Assembly: GCF_000282215.1 (NCBI RefSeq)
Contig: NZ_AKJS01000075.1
Span: forward strand, 1-64,000
Source of the DNA: Pseudomonas sp. GM21
GTDB lineage: Bacteria; Pseudomonadota; Gammaproteobacteria; Pseudomonadales; Pseudomonadaceae
Direction: 5' to 3'
Length of the DNA: 64,000 nt
Positions 49,864-59,230 of this stretch are shown here, piece after piece. The translations under genes were made by a program, and so were the position numbers. Position 1 is the first letter of the stretch; each line of letters opens with the position of its first letter. The notes under the pieces are model-generated. The model searched no databases. It was not told the DNA's origin and was given only the letters and a program-made list of their open reading frames with translations.

Positions 49864-51342
49864 ATGGCTATGGACTTGACCAGCCTATTACTCGGTCTGG
49901 CGGGCGCTGGTCTGCCGTTGCTGGTACTGGCCTGGCAAATTCAGCGTCGTGCGAGCGTCTCGCAAGCCGGGGCGGCACTGTTGGAAGAGCGTCTGGCGAT
50001 GGCGCAATTGGCGCAGGACGGCCTGAATGCCCAACTGGACGCCTGTCGCGATGAAATCGGTGACCTGAGCCAGGCTAACGCCGCCCGGCAGGCAGACCTC
50101 GCCGCCGCGCGCCGTGAAGTTGAACTGCTGCAAATCGAACGCGACGACGCCCGCGATGCGGCTCACGCCTGGAATATTGAGCGCGCGGGTAAAGAGGCTG
50201 AGCTGCGTCGCCTGGACACGCAGGCGGCTTCACTCAACGCCGAGTTGCGTGAGCAGCAGGAAAGCCATCAGCAGCGTCTCAGCGATCTGCAAGGTTCACG
50301 AGACGAGCTGCGAGCGCAGTTCGCCGAACTGGCGGGCAAGATTTTCGATGAGCGTGAGCAACGCTTTGCCGAAACCAGTCAGCAGCGACTGGGTCAGTTG
50401 CTCGATCCTTTGAAGGAGCGCATTCAATCCTTCGAAAAACGCGTCGAGGAAAGTTATCAGGCCGAAGCCCGCGAGCGTTTCTCGCTGGCCAAGGAACTGG
50501 AGCGCCTGCAACAGCTGAACCTGCGCCTGAGCGATGAAGCCACCAACCTGACGCGCGCCCTCAAAGGGCAGAAAACCCAGGGCAATTGGGGCGAGCTGAT
50601 TCTCGAGCGAGTGCTTGAACACGCCGGTCTGGAGAAGGGCCGTGAATACCAGACCCAGGTCAATCTCAAAGGCCCGGACGGTGAACGCTTCCAGCCGGAT
50701 GTGATTATTTACCTGCCGGGCGACAAGCAGGTGGTGGTCGACTCCAAGGTCAGCCTGACGGCCTATCAGCAGTACGTGGCGGCCGAAGACGATGCCATCG
50801 GCCAGATCGCCATCAAACAGCACGTCCTGTCGCTGCGCAATCACGTGAAAGGCCTGGCCGGCAAGGATTACAAACGGCTCGACGGCTTGCACAGCCTGGA
50901 TTTCGTGTTGCTCTTCGTGCCAATCGAAGCGGCGTTTTCCGCCGCCTTGCAGGCGGAGCCGACGCTGTTCCAGGAGGCGTTCGACCGCAACATTGTGATC
51001 GTCAGCCCCACCACGTTATTGGCCACGCTGCGGGTCATCGACAGCCTGTGGAAGCAGGAACGGCAGAGCCAGAATGCCCGGGAAATCGCCGAGCGCGCCG
51101 GGTGGCTGTACGACAAATTCGTGTTGTTCATTCAGGATCTGGACGAAGTCGGCAATCGCTTGCAGCAACTGGACAAAGCCTACAGCTCTGCGCGCAACAA
51201 GCTGACAGAGGGCCGCGGCAATCTCGTCAGCCGCAGCGAACAGCTGAAGTTGCTCGGCGCGCGCGCGAGCAAGAGCTTGCCGGCAGACTTGCTGGAGCGG
51301 GCGATGACCGATGTGGATGGCTTGGTCGAGTTGCCGGAGTAA
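49864..51342 (+). CDS. rmuC: DNA recombination protein RmuC
   Basis: A 492-residue protein: an N-terminal membrane helix (LLLGLAGAGLPLLVLAWQIQ), a long coiled-coil to about residue 220, then the nuclease-like RmuC domain with GNWGELILERVLEHAGLEKG, FQPDVIIYLPGDKQVVVDSK and VIVSPTTLLATLRVID. It limits inversions at short repeats in E. coli. A second ATG at 49870 is possible. REP repeats lie just downstream. Confidence 0.92.
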   Translation: MAMDLTSLLLGLAGAGLPLLVLAWQIQRRASVSQAGAALLEERLAMAQLAQDGLNAQLDACRDEIGDLSQANAARQADLAAARREVELLQIERDDARDAAHAWNIERAGKEAELRRLDTQAASLNAELREQQESHQQRLSDLQGSRDELRAQFAELAGKIFDEREQRFAETSQQRLGQLLDPLKERIQSFEKRVEESYQAEARERFSLAKELERLQQLNLRLSDEATNLTRALKGQKTQGNWGELILERVLEHAGLEKGREYQTQVNLKGPDGERFQPDVIIYLPGDKQVVVDSKVSLTAYQQYVAAEDDAIGQIAIKQHVLSLRNHVKGLAGKDYKRLDGLHSLDFVLLFVPIEAAFSAALQAEPTLFQEAFDRNIVIVSPTTLLATLRVIDSLWKQERQSQNAREIAERAGWLYDKFVLFIQDLDEVGNRLQQLDKAYSSARNKLTEGRGNLVSRSEQLKLLGARASKSLPADLLERAMTDVDGLVELPE

Positions 51343-51351
51343 TCCGAAAAG

Positions 51352-51422
51352 CATCGTGAGCAGGCTCGCTCCCACATGAACTGCGCAAAACCCTGTGGGA
51401 GCGAGCCTGCTCGCGATGGCGG
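51352..51422. repeat. Paired inverted REP
   Basis: GTGAGCAGGCTCGCTCCCAC and the inverse GTGGGAGCGAGCCTGCTCGC, with a short spacer, between rmuC and the convergent kinase. Confidence 0.88.
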
Positions 51423-51456
51423 AATTTTCTGCCCTGCAAGACTAAAACCTGGCGCG

Positions 51457-54400
51457 CTACAACGGCAAATGCCGGCTCAACAACGCCCTTAACGCCGCCG
51501 GCTTCACCGGTTTGGTCAAATAATCCAGCCCCGCCGCATGCACTTGCGCCACCGTCTCCGGCCGGCCATCGGCGCTGATCACCACCCCTGGCACCGGCTC
51601 GCCCAGTTGAGTGCGCAACCACGCCATCAGCTCGGTCCCGGTTTCGCCATGGTCGAGGTGGTAATCCACCAGTGCCAATTGCGGACGCATTCCGTTATTG
51701 AGCAGCGCTGCACACTCCTCGCGGTTACGCGCCGTCCAGACCTGGCACCCCCAGCGCGTCAGCAGGCTGTTCATGCCGATCAAAATGCTGTCTTCGTTAT
51801 CGATGCACAGCACCTGCGCGCCGCTCGCCACATGGCCGTTGAGTTCGGTAGGCTGGGTTGGCGCCACGGTTTGTGCGTGGGCCAGCGGCACACTGACGCT
51901 GAACACACTGCCGCGCCCCGGCCAGGAACGTACGCGTAAGGTATGACCCAGTACGCGACACAAACCATCGGCAATCGCCAGGCCCAAACCCAGACCTTTC
52001 TCGGCGCGAGTCTGGTGGCTGTCGAGGCGCTTGAACTCTTCGAAAATCACCTGCAGTTTGTCCTGTGCAATGCCCGGTCCCCGGTCCCAGACCTCCAGGC
52101 ACAACTCACCCTTGCGTCGTCGAACGCCGAGCAGCACCGGCCCTTTGGCATAGCGGAAAGCATTGGTCAGAAAGTTTTGCAGGATCCGTCGCAGCAGTTT
52201 GATGTCGCTGTCGACCCGTAACGTGCTGCCCCGAACACGGAAGGTCAGCCCTTGTTCCTGAGCCTGCGCCTTGAACTCGGCACCGAGGGTGTCGAACAGT
52301 TCGTTGAGCGCGAAGGGCTTGGGATCGGGGTTGATCTTGCCGTTTTCCAAGCGGGAAATGTCCAGCAGGTCGCTGATCAAGTCTTCGGCCGAGCGCAACG
52401 AGCTGTCCAGGTGATGGACCAGTTTCTGCGCCTCGCCGGACAAGCCATCGTCCTGGTGGGACAACGCTGCGGAGAACAGGCGAGCGGCGTTTAGCGGTTG
52501 CATCAAGTCATGGCTGACGGCCGCGAGAAAGCGGGTTTTCGATTGGTTGGCGGACTCGGCGGTGCCCTTGGCTTCCGTCAGCGCAACGTTGAGTTGCGAC
52601 AATTCTCGGGTGCGCTCGGCCACCCGCTGCTCCAGGCCTTCGTTGGCTTCGGTCAGTGCTTGTTCGGCTTCGCGGAACGCGGTGATGTCGGTGAAGCTCA
52701 TGACGAAACCACCACCAGGCATCGGATTGCCGATCAGCTCGATCACCCGCCCGTTGGGAAACAGTCGTTCGGAGGTGTGGGCGCGGCCCTGACGCATCCA
52801 GTGCAAACGTCGGGCAACGTGGACTTCCGCCTCGCCAGGTCCACACAGACCGCGTTCGGCGTTGTAGCGAATGATGTCGGCAATTGGTCGTCCGACGCTG
52901 ATCAGCCCGTCCGGGTAGTTGAACAGCTCCAGATAACGCCGGTTCCAGGCCACCAGCTTCAGCGACTGGTCGACCACGCTGATGCCTTGGGTGATGTTTT
53001 CAATAGCGCCTTGCAGCAGCGCGCGGTTGAACTGCAACACTTCCGAGGCCTCGTCGGCGATTCGCACGACATCCTCCAGCTGCATTTCCCGACCTTCGAT
53101 GGCCGCTTTTACCACCGCACGCGTCGAAGACGCGCCGAGCACACCCGCGAGCAAGCGTTCAGTGTGGGCAATCCATTCGCCATCGGCGTTTTGATTCGGG
53201 TTGAAGCCTTTGCCCTGGCGGTAGGCGAAACGGATGAAACTCTGACGCGCGCGTTCTTCACCGACGAATCGCGCCGCCAGTTGCAGCAGATCGTCGATTT
53301 GCACCGCCAGCATCGAACGGGCGCTGGGGCGTGCGCTGATTTCCTGACCGATGAAACGGCCCGCCTGCCAGTGCTCCGACACCCGTGTGCGCGACAACAC
53401 CGACACCCAGGCAAACAACGTGAAGTTGCCCGCCAGCGATAGCACCACGCCTTGGGTCAGCGGGGTGATCGGCAGGTTCAACGGGTTGCTGTGCAACCAT
53501 TCCAAACCTGGGAAGGTGCCCAGCGACAAGCCGAGGCCGCGGGCTGCAATCGGCAAGACCAGCGTGTAAAACCACAGGAATGTCCCGGCGGCGAGGCCAG
53601 CAAATACGCCGCGACGGTTGGCCTGCTTCCAATACAGCGCGCCGAGCATGGCCGGGGCCAGTTGCGTCACGGCGGCGAAGGCGATCTGGCCGATGGTGGC
53701 CAGGCTGGCGGTCGAACCCAGCAGGCGATAACTGACGTAGGCCAACAACAAAATCACCACGATGCTCACGCGGCGCACCGAGAGCATCCATTGACGAAAC
53801 ACTTCGAACGGCCGCTCGGCGTTGTTGCGTCGCAGCAACCACGGCAACAGCATGTCGTTGGAGACCATGGTCGATAGCGCCACGCTGGCGACAATCACCA
53901 TACCGGTCGCCGCCGAGGCGCCGCCGATGAACGCCAGCAAGGCGAGGGCAGGGTGGGACTGCGCCAGCGGCAAACTGATGACAAACGAGTCCGGCAAAAC
54001 CGAACTGGGCAGCATCATCTGACCGGCGAGGGCGATGGGTACGACAAACAACGCCGCCAACGCCAGGTACGCCGGGAACACCCATTTGGCCAGGCGCAAA
54101 TCCTGAGGGTCAATGTTTTCCACCACCGTCACATGGAACTGCCGAGGCAAGCAGATGATCGCCATCATCGCTACGCCCGTTTGCACCACCATCGAGGGCC
54201 AGTTGATGGTTTCCTTCCAGTATTGCTCGAGGCGGGGGGCGAGCATGGCTTGGTTGAACAAATCGTCGAACCCGTCGTACAGACCGAACGTGACGAACGC
54301 GCCGACGGCGAGAAACGCAAACAGCTTGACCAGTGACTCAAACGCAATCGCCAGCACCATGCCACGGTGGTGTTCCGTGGCATCGAGGTTGCGGGTACCG

Positions 54401-54927
54401 AAGACGATGGTGAACAGCGCCAGCACCAGCGACACAATCAATGCCGTGTCCTGGGCGCGAACCCCCATGGCGTCGGCACCCGCGCCAATCAGCAAGTTCA
54501 CCCCGAGCACGATGCCTTTGAGCTGCAAGGCGATGTAGGGCAACACACCGACCAGGCAAATCAGTGCCACCACCACGGCCAGCGACTGGGATTTGCCGTA
54601 ACGGGCGGCGATAAAGTCGGCGATGGAGGTGATGTTTTCCTGCTTGCTGATCATCACCATTTTTTGCAGGACCCACGGCGCGCCCACCAGCAGCAGGATC
54701 GGCCCGAGGTAGATCGGCAGGAAAGACCAGAGCTGTTCCGCCGCCTGGCCCACGGCCCCAAAGAACGTCCAGCTGGTGCAATAGACCGCCAACGACAGGC
54801 TGTACACCCACGCGCGCACACGCGGCGGCAACGGCGTGCTGCGACGGTCACCGTAAAAGGCGATGGCGAACATGATGGCCATATAGGCCAGGGCGACGGC
54901 GGCGATCAGCCCGCTGGACAGCGACAT
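51457..54927 (-). CDS. CbrA-like hybrid histidine kinase with transporter domain
   Basis: A 1156-residue sensor. An N-terminal SLC5 (sodium/solute symporter) domain of about 13 helices covers residues 1-500; then a helical linker, a PAS domain (IENITQGISVVDQSLKLVAW) near residue 660, a coiled coil, a DHp domain with His806 in AAVSHDLMQPLN, an HATPase (GLGLGLAIADGL) and a C-terminal receiver with Asp1088 in LALVDYHLDHG. This is the CbrA/NahK-like architecture. ATG 54927 chosen (MSLSSGLIAAVALAY). No response regulator gene is adjacent. Confidence 0.93.
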   Translation of the reverse strand: MSLSSGLIAAVALAYMAIMFAIAFYGDRRSTPLPPRVRAWVYSLSLAVYCTSWTFFGAVGQAAEQLWSFLPIYLGPILLLVGAPWVLQKMVMISKQENITSIADFIAARYGKSQSLAVVVALICLVGVLPYIALQLKGIVLGVNLLIGAGADAMGVRAQDTALIVSLVLALFTIVFGTRNLDATEHHRGMVLAIAFESLVKLFAFLAVGAFVTFGLYDGFDDLFNQAMLAPRLEQYWKETINWPSMVVQTGVAMMAIICLPRQFHVTVVENIDPQDLRLAKWVFPAYLALAALFVVPIALAGQMMLPSSVLPDSFVISLPLAQSHPALALLAFIGGASAATGMVIVASVALSTMVSNDMLLPWLLRRNNAERPFEVFRQWMLSVRRVSIVVILLLAYVSYRLLGSTASLATIGQIAFAAVTQLAPAMLGALYWKQANRRGVFAGLAAGTFLWFYTLVLPIAARGLGLSLGTFPGLEWLHSNPLNLPITPLTQGVVLSLAGNFTLFAWVSVLSRTRVSEHWQAGRFIGQEISARPSARSMLAVQIDDLLQLAARFVGEERARQSFIRFAYRQGKGFNPNQNADGEWIAHTERLLAGVLGASSTRAVVKAAIEGREMQLEDVVRIADEASEVLQFNRALLQGAIENITQGISVVDQSLKLVAWNRRYLELFNYPDGLISVGRPIADIIRYNAERGLCGPGEAEVHVARRLHWMRQGRAHTSERLFPNGRVIELIGNPMPGGGFVMSFTDITAFREAEQALTEANEGLEQRVAERTRELSQLNVALTEAKGTAESANQSKTRFLAAVSHDLMQPLNAARLFSAALSHQDDGLSGEAQKLVHHLDSSLRSAEDLISDLLDISRLENGKINPDPKPFALNELFDTLGAEFKAQAQEQGLTFRVRGSTLRVDSDIKLLRRILQNFLTNAFRYAKGPVLLGVRRRKGELCLEVWDRGPGIAQDKLQVIFEEFKRLDSHQTRAEKGLGLGLAIADGLCRVLGHTLRVRSWPGRGSVFSVSVPLAHAQTVAPTQPTELNGHVASGAQVLCIDNEDSILIGMNSLLTRWGCQVWTARNREECAALLNNGMRPQLALVDYHLDHGETGTELMAWLRTQLGEPVPGVVISADGRPETVAQVHAAGLDYLTKPVKPAALRALLSRHLPL

Positions 54928-55146
54928 GGGAACTCCAGACAAAAGACACCCGGGACTCCCGCCCGGTCAGACAGTCTCGCACGACCGCCGCGGTTAGTCA
55001 GTGTCGACCAAGGTCGTGGCCTGGTGGTGTGTCGCAGGTTGTGTGTCAACCTCCAGTGGTGCGTCAGCGATCATTGAAAGTCTGTAGCGCTAATGTGCGT
55101 TGATCGCTAGCCTTGGTGTCGCCATTCATTCGACGGACCGCCCCCC

Positions 55147-55458
55147 TTGAAGATCATCCGCAGCAAATCCTTCACCGCTGAGCGTGCCTGGGGCGCGCTG
55201 GACATTGCCAGTATGAATGGCATCACCACGCGTTTGCACTGGACGGACCAGCCGTATAAATGGCACGTCAACGATGGCCAGGAAGTGTTCGTGGTGCTGG
55301 ATGGGCAAGTGCAGATGCGGTATCGCGAAGCGGGCATTGAGAAGCAGGCGTTGCTGGAGGTCGGCGACATCTTTTATGCGTCCGTTGGCACCGAGCATGT
55401 GGCGCATCCACAGGGAGCTGCGCGGATTCTGGTGATCGAATCGGAAGGCAGCGTGTGA
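55147..55458 (+). CDS. Small cupin protein, TTG start
   Basis: A single-domain cupin of 103 residues. The pattern HVNDGQEVFVVLDGQVQMRY gives motif 1 and GDIFYASVGTEHVAHPQG motif 2. It begins MKIIRSKSFTAERAWG if TTG 55147 is used; the first internal ATG (55214) would remove a conserved strand. The upstream sequence is C-rich without a clear ribosome-binding site, so the start is uncertain. Confidence 0.75.
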   Translation: MKIIRSKSFTAERAWGALDIASMNGITTRLHWTDQPYKWHVNDGQEVFVVLDGQVQMRYREAGIEKQALLEVGDIFYASVGTEHVAHPQGAARILVIESEGSV

Positions 55459-55482
55459 CGCTATATCTGCGAAACAGATAAC

Positions 55483-55513
55483 TTATAGAGATATTACCCG
55501 TTATATAGATATT
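55483..55513. promoter_or_regulatory. Direct repeat upstream of the TDT gene
   Basis: TTATAGAGATATT and TTATATAGATATT (12 of 13 identical) are separated by ACCCG, an 18-bp period, about 50 bp upstream of the transporter start. It resembles a two-site operator or activator site. Confidence 0.55.
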
Positions 55514-55564
55514 CGATCTGCTTCTACCATGGGCTCTACCTCACCAGAGGACCAGGAGTTCGCC

Positions 55565-56716
55565 ATGACATGCACCCAAAGCGTCAAAACCGGTATCAAA
55601 CCGTTCAGCCATTTGCAGCACCCGCGTGAAGTCATCCGTCAATTCACGCCCAACTGGTTCGCCGCGACCATGGGCACCGGAGTGCTGGCGCTGGCGCTGG
55701 CGCAATTGCCCCTCGCCATGCCCGGCTTGCGTGTGCTCGCCGAAGGGTTATGGCTGCTGAATTTTTTCCTGTTCGTGGTGTTCACCGCCCTGTACGCGGC
55801 GCGCTGGGTGCTGTTCTTTGACGAAGCCCGGAGAATTTTCGGCCATTCGACGGTGTCGATGTTCTTCGGCACCATTCCCATGGGCCTCGCGACCATCATT
55901 AACGGTTTTCTGGTGTTTGGGCTGCCACGCTGGGGCGAAGGTGTGATTCATGTCGCCGAAATGCTCTGGTGGCTGGATGTGGGGATGTCGCTGGCGTGCG
56001 GCGTGCTGATTCCCTACATGATGTTCACCCGACAGGAACACAGCATCGATCAAATGACTGCCGTTTGGCTGTTGCCGGTGGTGGCCGCAGAAGTCGCCGC
56101 TACCAGCGGTGGCCTGCTGGCGCCGCACCTGGCGGATGCCCATTCGCAGCTGGTGATGCTGGTGACCAGTTATGTGCTGTGGGCCTTTTCCCTGCCGGTA
56201 GCGTTCAGCATTCTGACGATCCTGTTGCTGCGCATGGCACTGCATAAACTGCCCCACGAAAACATGGCGGCCTCCAGTTGGCTGGCGCTGGGCCCGATTG
56301 GCACCGGGGCACTGGGCATGTTGCTGCTGGGGGCGGATGCGCCGGCCATCTTCGCCGCCAACGGCCTGCCGGGTATCGGTGAAATCGCCGCTGGCCTGGG
56401 GCTGGTGGCCGGGATCACGCTGTGGGGTTTTGGCTTGTGGTGGATGATGGTCGCGGTGTTGATTACCTTGCGTTACCTGCGCGCCGGCATCCCGTTCAAC
56501 CTCGGCTGGTGGGGGTTTACCTTTCCGTTGGGGGTGTACTCACTGGCGACATTGAAACTGGCCAGCATCTTGAGCCTGACTTTTTTCAGCATCTTCGGCT
56601 GTGTGCTGGTGGCGCTACTGTCGGTGATGTGGCTGATCGTTGCCCGGCGGACGCTGCAAGGCGCATGGCGGGGCGAACTGTTTGTGTCGCCGTGCATTGC
56701 AGGATTAAAGAAATAA
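55565..56716 (+). CDS. TDT family (TehA/SLAC1-type) transporter
   Basis: A 383-residue protein with ten transmembrane helices and the TDT signature FTPNWFAATMGTGVLALALA. The FGLPRWGEG turn and WWMMVAVLITLRYL are in keeping with sulfite/tellurite/dicarboxylate exporters. Substrate unknown. ATG 55565 has AGGAG 9 bp upstream; an upstream frame to 55529 is unsupported. Confidence 0.88.
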   Translation: MTCTQSVKTGIKPFSHLQHPREVIRQFTPNWFAATMGTGVLALALAQLPLAMPGLRVLAEGLWLLNFFLFVVFTALYAARWVLFFDEARRIFGHSTVSMFFGTIPMGLATIINGFLVFGLPRWGEGVIHVAEMLWWLDVGMSLACGVLIPYMMFTRQEHSIDQMTAVWLLPVVAAEVAATSGGLLAPHLADAHSQLVMLVTSYVLWAFSLPVAFSILTILLLRMALHKLPHENMAASSWLALGPIGTGALGMLLLGADAPAIFAANGLPGIGEIAAGLGLVAGITLWGFGLWWMMVAVLITLRYLRAGIPFNLGWWGFTFPLGVYSLATLKLASILSLTFFSIFGCVLVALLSVMWLIVARRTLQGAWRGELFVSPCIAGLKK

Positions 56717-56814
56717 CCTGCAAAGATTAGGTAGTGTGTGGCCTGGATCGCCGTTCGACATTCCAATACGGGTATCCACGCCACTCGCAACCCAACATCA
56801 GGGACACATGGAAG

Positions 56815-58689
56815 ATGAGTCACCCCTCACAGTTCACCTTGCTCCGCACCCGGCGCTTCCTGCCGTTTTTCGTGACCCAGTCCCTCGGGGCGTTCAACGA
56901 CAACCTGTTCAAGCAGTCGTTGATCCTCGCCATTCTGTACAAACTGACCCTCGACGGTGACCGCTCGATCTGGGTCAACCTCTGCGCGCTGCTGTTCATC
57001 CTGCCGTTCTTTTTGTTCTCGGCACTGGCCGGGCAATTCGGCGAGAAGTTCGCCAAGGACCGTCTGATCCGTCTGATCAAGCTCGGCGAAATCGTCATCA
57101 TGGCGGTCGGCGCCGTCGGTTTCATCTTTGATCATCTGTCGTTGATGCTGGTGGCGCTCTTTGCAATGGGCACCCACTCGGCGCTGTTCGGGCCGGTGAA
57201 ATACTCGATCCTGCCTCAGGCCCTGCGTGAAGAAGAACTGGTCGGCGGCAACGGACTGGTGGAGATGGGCACCTTCCTGGCGATTCTCGCCGGGACCATC
57301 GGCGCCGGGATCATGATGTCGTCCAGTCACTACGCGCCCATCGTCTCTTGCGCGATCATCGGTGTTGCCGTGCTCGGCTACCTGGCCAGTTGCAGCATTC
57401 CACGGGCGGCGGCGTCTTCGCCGCAAATGCGCCTGAACTGGAATATTTTCAGCCAGTCCTGGGTCACCTTGAAGTTGGGCCTCGGACAGACGCCTGCCGT
57501 ATCGCGCTCTATTGTCGGCAACTCGTGGTTCTGGTTTGTCGGGGCGATTTATCTGACGCAGATCCCGGCTTATGCCAAAGAATGGATGCACGGCGACGAA
57601 ACCGTGGTGACGCTGATTCTGACGGTGTTCTCGGTGGGCATCGCGCTCGGTTCGCTGCTGTGCGAAAAACTCTCCGGGCGCAAAGTCGAGATCGGCCTGG
57701 TGCCGTTTGGCTCGTTCGGGCTGACCGTGTTTGGCTTGCTGCTGTGGTGGCATTCCGGTGGGATTCCAGACAGTGTGACGGGCCATGGCTGGGTTGAAGT
57801 CCTTGGGTTTGCTCACACCTGGCTGGTGTTGATCGACATCCTTGGCCTGGGGATCTTTGGTGGTTTCTACATCGTGCCGCTGTATGCGCTGATCCAGTCG
57901 CGCACCGCCGAGAACGAGCGGGCGCGGGTGATTGCCGCCAACAACATTCTCAACGCGCTGTTCATGGTGGTGTCGGCGATTGTCTCGATCATCTTGTTGA
58001 GCCTGGTCAAGCTGTCGATTCCGCAGTTGTTCCTGGTGGTGTCGCTGCTGAACATCGGTGTCAACGCCTACATCTTCAAAATCGTCCCCGAATTCAGCAT
58101 GCGTTTCATGATCTGGCTGCTCAGCCACTCCATGTACCGCGTGGAGCATCGCAATCTTGATTTGATACCTGATGAAGGCGCGGCGCTGCTGGTGTGCAAT
58201 CACGTGTCCTTTGTCGACGCCCTGCTGATCGGCGGCGCAGTGCGTCGGCCGATTCGCTTTGTGATGTACTACAAAATCTACAACCTGCCCGTGCTGAACT
58301 TTATCTTTCGCACGGCGGGGACGATTCCGATCGCGGGGCGTCAGGAAGACATTCAAATCTACGAAAGAGCCTTCAAGCGTATTGCGCAGTATCTGAAGGA
58401 TGGCGAGTTGGTGTGCATCTTCCCGGAAGGCAAGTTGACAGCCGACGGAGAGATAAACGAATTCAAGAGCGGGGTGACGCGGATTCTTGAAGAAACACCG
58501 GTGCCGGTCATTCCGCTGGCGTTGCAGGGGTTGTGGGGGAGTTTTTTCAGCCGCGATCCGGGCAAGGGGTTGTTTCGTCGGTTGTGGTCGCGGGTGACGT
58601 TGGTGGCGGGGCCGGCAGTGACCGTTGAGGCGGCGCAGCCTGCAGCGTTGCAGGCGATGGTGGGGGATTTGCGCGGCACCGTTAAATAG
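56815..58689 (+). CDS. MFS flippase - acyltransferase fusion (LplT-PlsC type)
   Basis: A 624-residue fusion. Residues 1-430: 12-helix MFS related to lysophospholipid transporter LplT (FVTQSLGAFNDNLFKQSLIL, FGPVKYSILPQALREEELVG). Residues 440-624: PlsC acyltransferase, with CNHVSFVDALLIGG (HX4D), IPIAGRQED and FPEGKLTADGE. It lacks the AMP-forming ligase that completes Aas, so acyl donor supply must be separate or host-derived acyl-ACP/CoA. Probably remodels lysophospholipid. Confidence 0.9.
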   Translation: MSHPSQFTLLRTRRFLPFFVTQSLGAFNDNLFKQSLILAILYKLTLDGDRSIWVNLCALLFILPFFLFSALAGQFGEKFAKDRLIRLIKLGEIVIMAVGAVGFIFDHLSLMLVALFAMGTHSALFGPVKYSILPQALREEELVGGNGLVEMGTFLAILAGTIGAGIMMSSSHYAPIVSCAIIGVAVLGYLASCSIPRAAASSPQMRLNWNIFSQSWVTLKLGLGQTPAVSRSIVGNSWFWFVGAIYLTQIPAYAKEWMHGDETVVTLILTVFSVGIALGSLLCEKLSGRKVEIGLVPFGSFGLTVFGLLLWWHSGGIPDSVTGHGWVEVLGFAHTWLVLIDILGLGIFGGFYIVPLYALIQSRTAENERARVIAANNILNALFMVVSAIVSIILLSLVKLSIPQLFLVVSLLNIGVNAYIFKIVPEFSMRFMIWLLSHSMYRVEHRNLDLIPDEGAALLVCNHVSFVDALLIGGAVRRPIRFVMYYKIYNLPVLNFIFRTAGTIPIAGRQEDIQIYERAFKRIAQYLKDGELVCIFPEGKLTADGEINEFKSGVTRILEETPVPVIPLALQGLWGSFFSRDPGKGLFRRLWSRVTLVAGPAVTVEAAQPAALQAMVGDLRGTVK

Positions 58690-58705
58690 TTGGTGACTGT
58701 TCTGG

Positions 58706-58790
58706 CCCATCGCGAGCAGGCTCGCTCCTACAGGTGATCTGTGTCGGTCACAAATCCCCTGTAGGAGTGAGCCTGCTCGCGATGGCGGTC
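58706..58790. repeat. Paired inverted REP
   Basis: ATCGCGAGCAGGCTCGCTCC and the inverse GGAGTGAGCCTGCTCGCGAT surround a 25-bp spacer, between convergent genes. Confidence 0.9.
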
Positions 58791-58796
58791 TAAAAG

Positions 58797-59111
58797 CTAA
58801 GCGCTGACCTTGAGCCCAACCAACCCGGCAATAATCAACGCGACACTGGCCAGCCGAAACAGCGCCATCGATTCACCAAACAGAATGATCCCGGCAATCA
58901 CCGTGCCGACCGCACCCACGCCCGTCCAGATCGCATAGGCTGTGCCCAGCGGCAGTTCTTTCATGGCAAGGCCCAGCAAGCCAAGGCTGACGGCCATGGC
59001 CGCAACGGTCAACGCGGTGGGGAGAGGACGGCTGAAACCGTCGGTGTACTTCAGGCCAACGGCCCAGCCGACTTCGAACAGGCCGGCGAAAAACAGGATG
59101 ATCCAGGACAT
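58797..59111 (-). CDS. sugE: SMR guanidinium exporter (Gdx/SugE type)
   Basis: A 104-residue, four-helix small multidrug resistance protein: [20 protein letters not shown] carries the essential Glu13, and [20 protein letters not shown] the third helix. SugE-type proteins (Gdx) export guanidinium as dual-topology dimers. The guanidine-II riboswitch immediately upstream argues for guanidinium rather than a general quaternary-ammonium substrate. Confidence 0.92.
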   Translation of the reverse strand: MSWIILFFAGLFEVGWAVGLKYTDGFSRPLPTALTVAAMAVSLGLLGLAMKELPLGTAYAIWTGVGAVGTVIAGIILFGESMALFRLASVALIIAGLVGLKVSA

Positions 59112-59129
59112 GAAAGACCTCCATCGATT

Positions 59130-59185
59130 GACGGGGTCGTCCCCAGATTAATGACTCGATCGAGCCGCGAGGTCGTCCTCGCGTT
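59130..59185 (-). promoter_or_regulatory. Guanidine-II (mini-ykkC) riboswitch
   Basis: On the minus strand, two small hairpins with ACGA loops: CGCGAGG-ACGA-CCTCGCG (from 59183 down to 59166) and GGGG-ACGA-CCCC (59144 to 59133). Two consecutive stems with ACGR loops just before the ribosome-binding site (GGAGG, 59118-59122) is the known class signature. Guanidine binding should free translation of the exporter. Confidence 0.9.
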
Positions 59186-59230
59186 GCGCGATAGAGTGCC
59201 CATCATTAACCTGGGGATCAAGTTTTCGGC

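Noticed and set aside
56827..58710. 627-residue minus-strand ORF opposite the MFS-PlsC gene
   Set aside because: Antisense shadow, His/Gln/Arg-rich, no domain.
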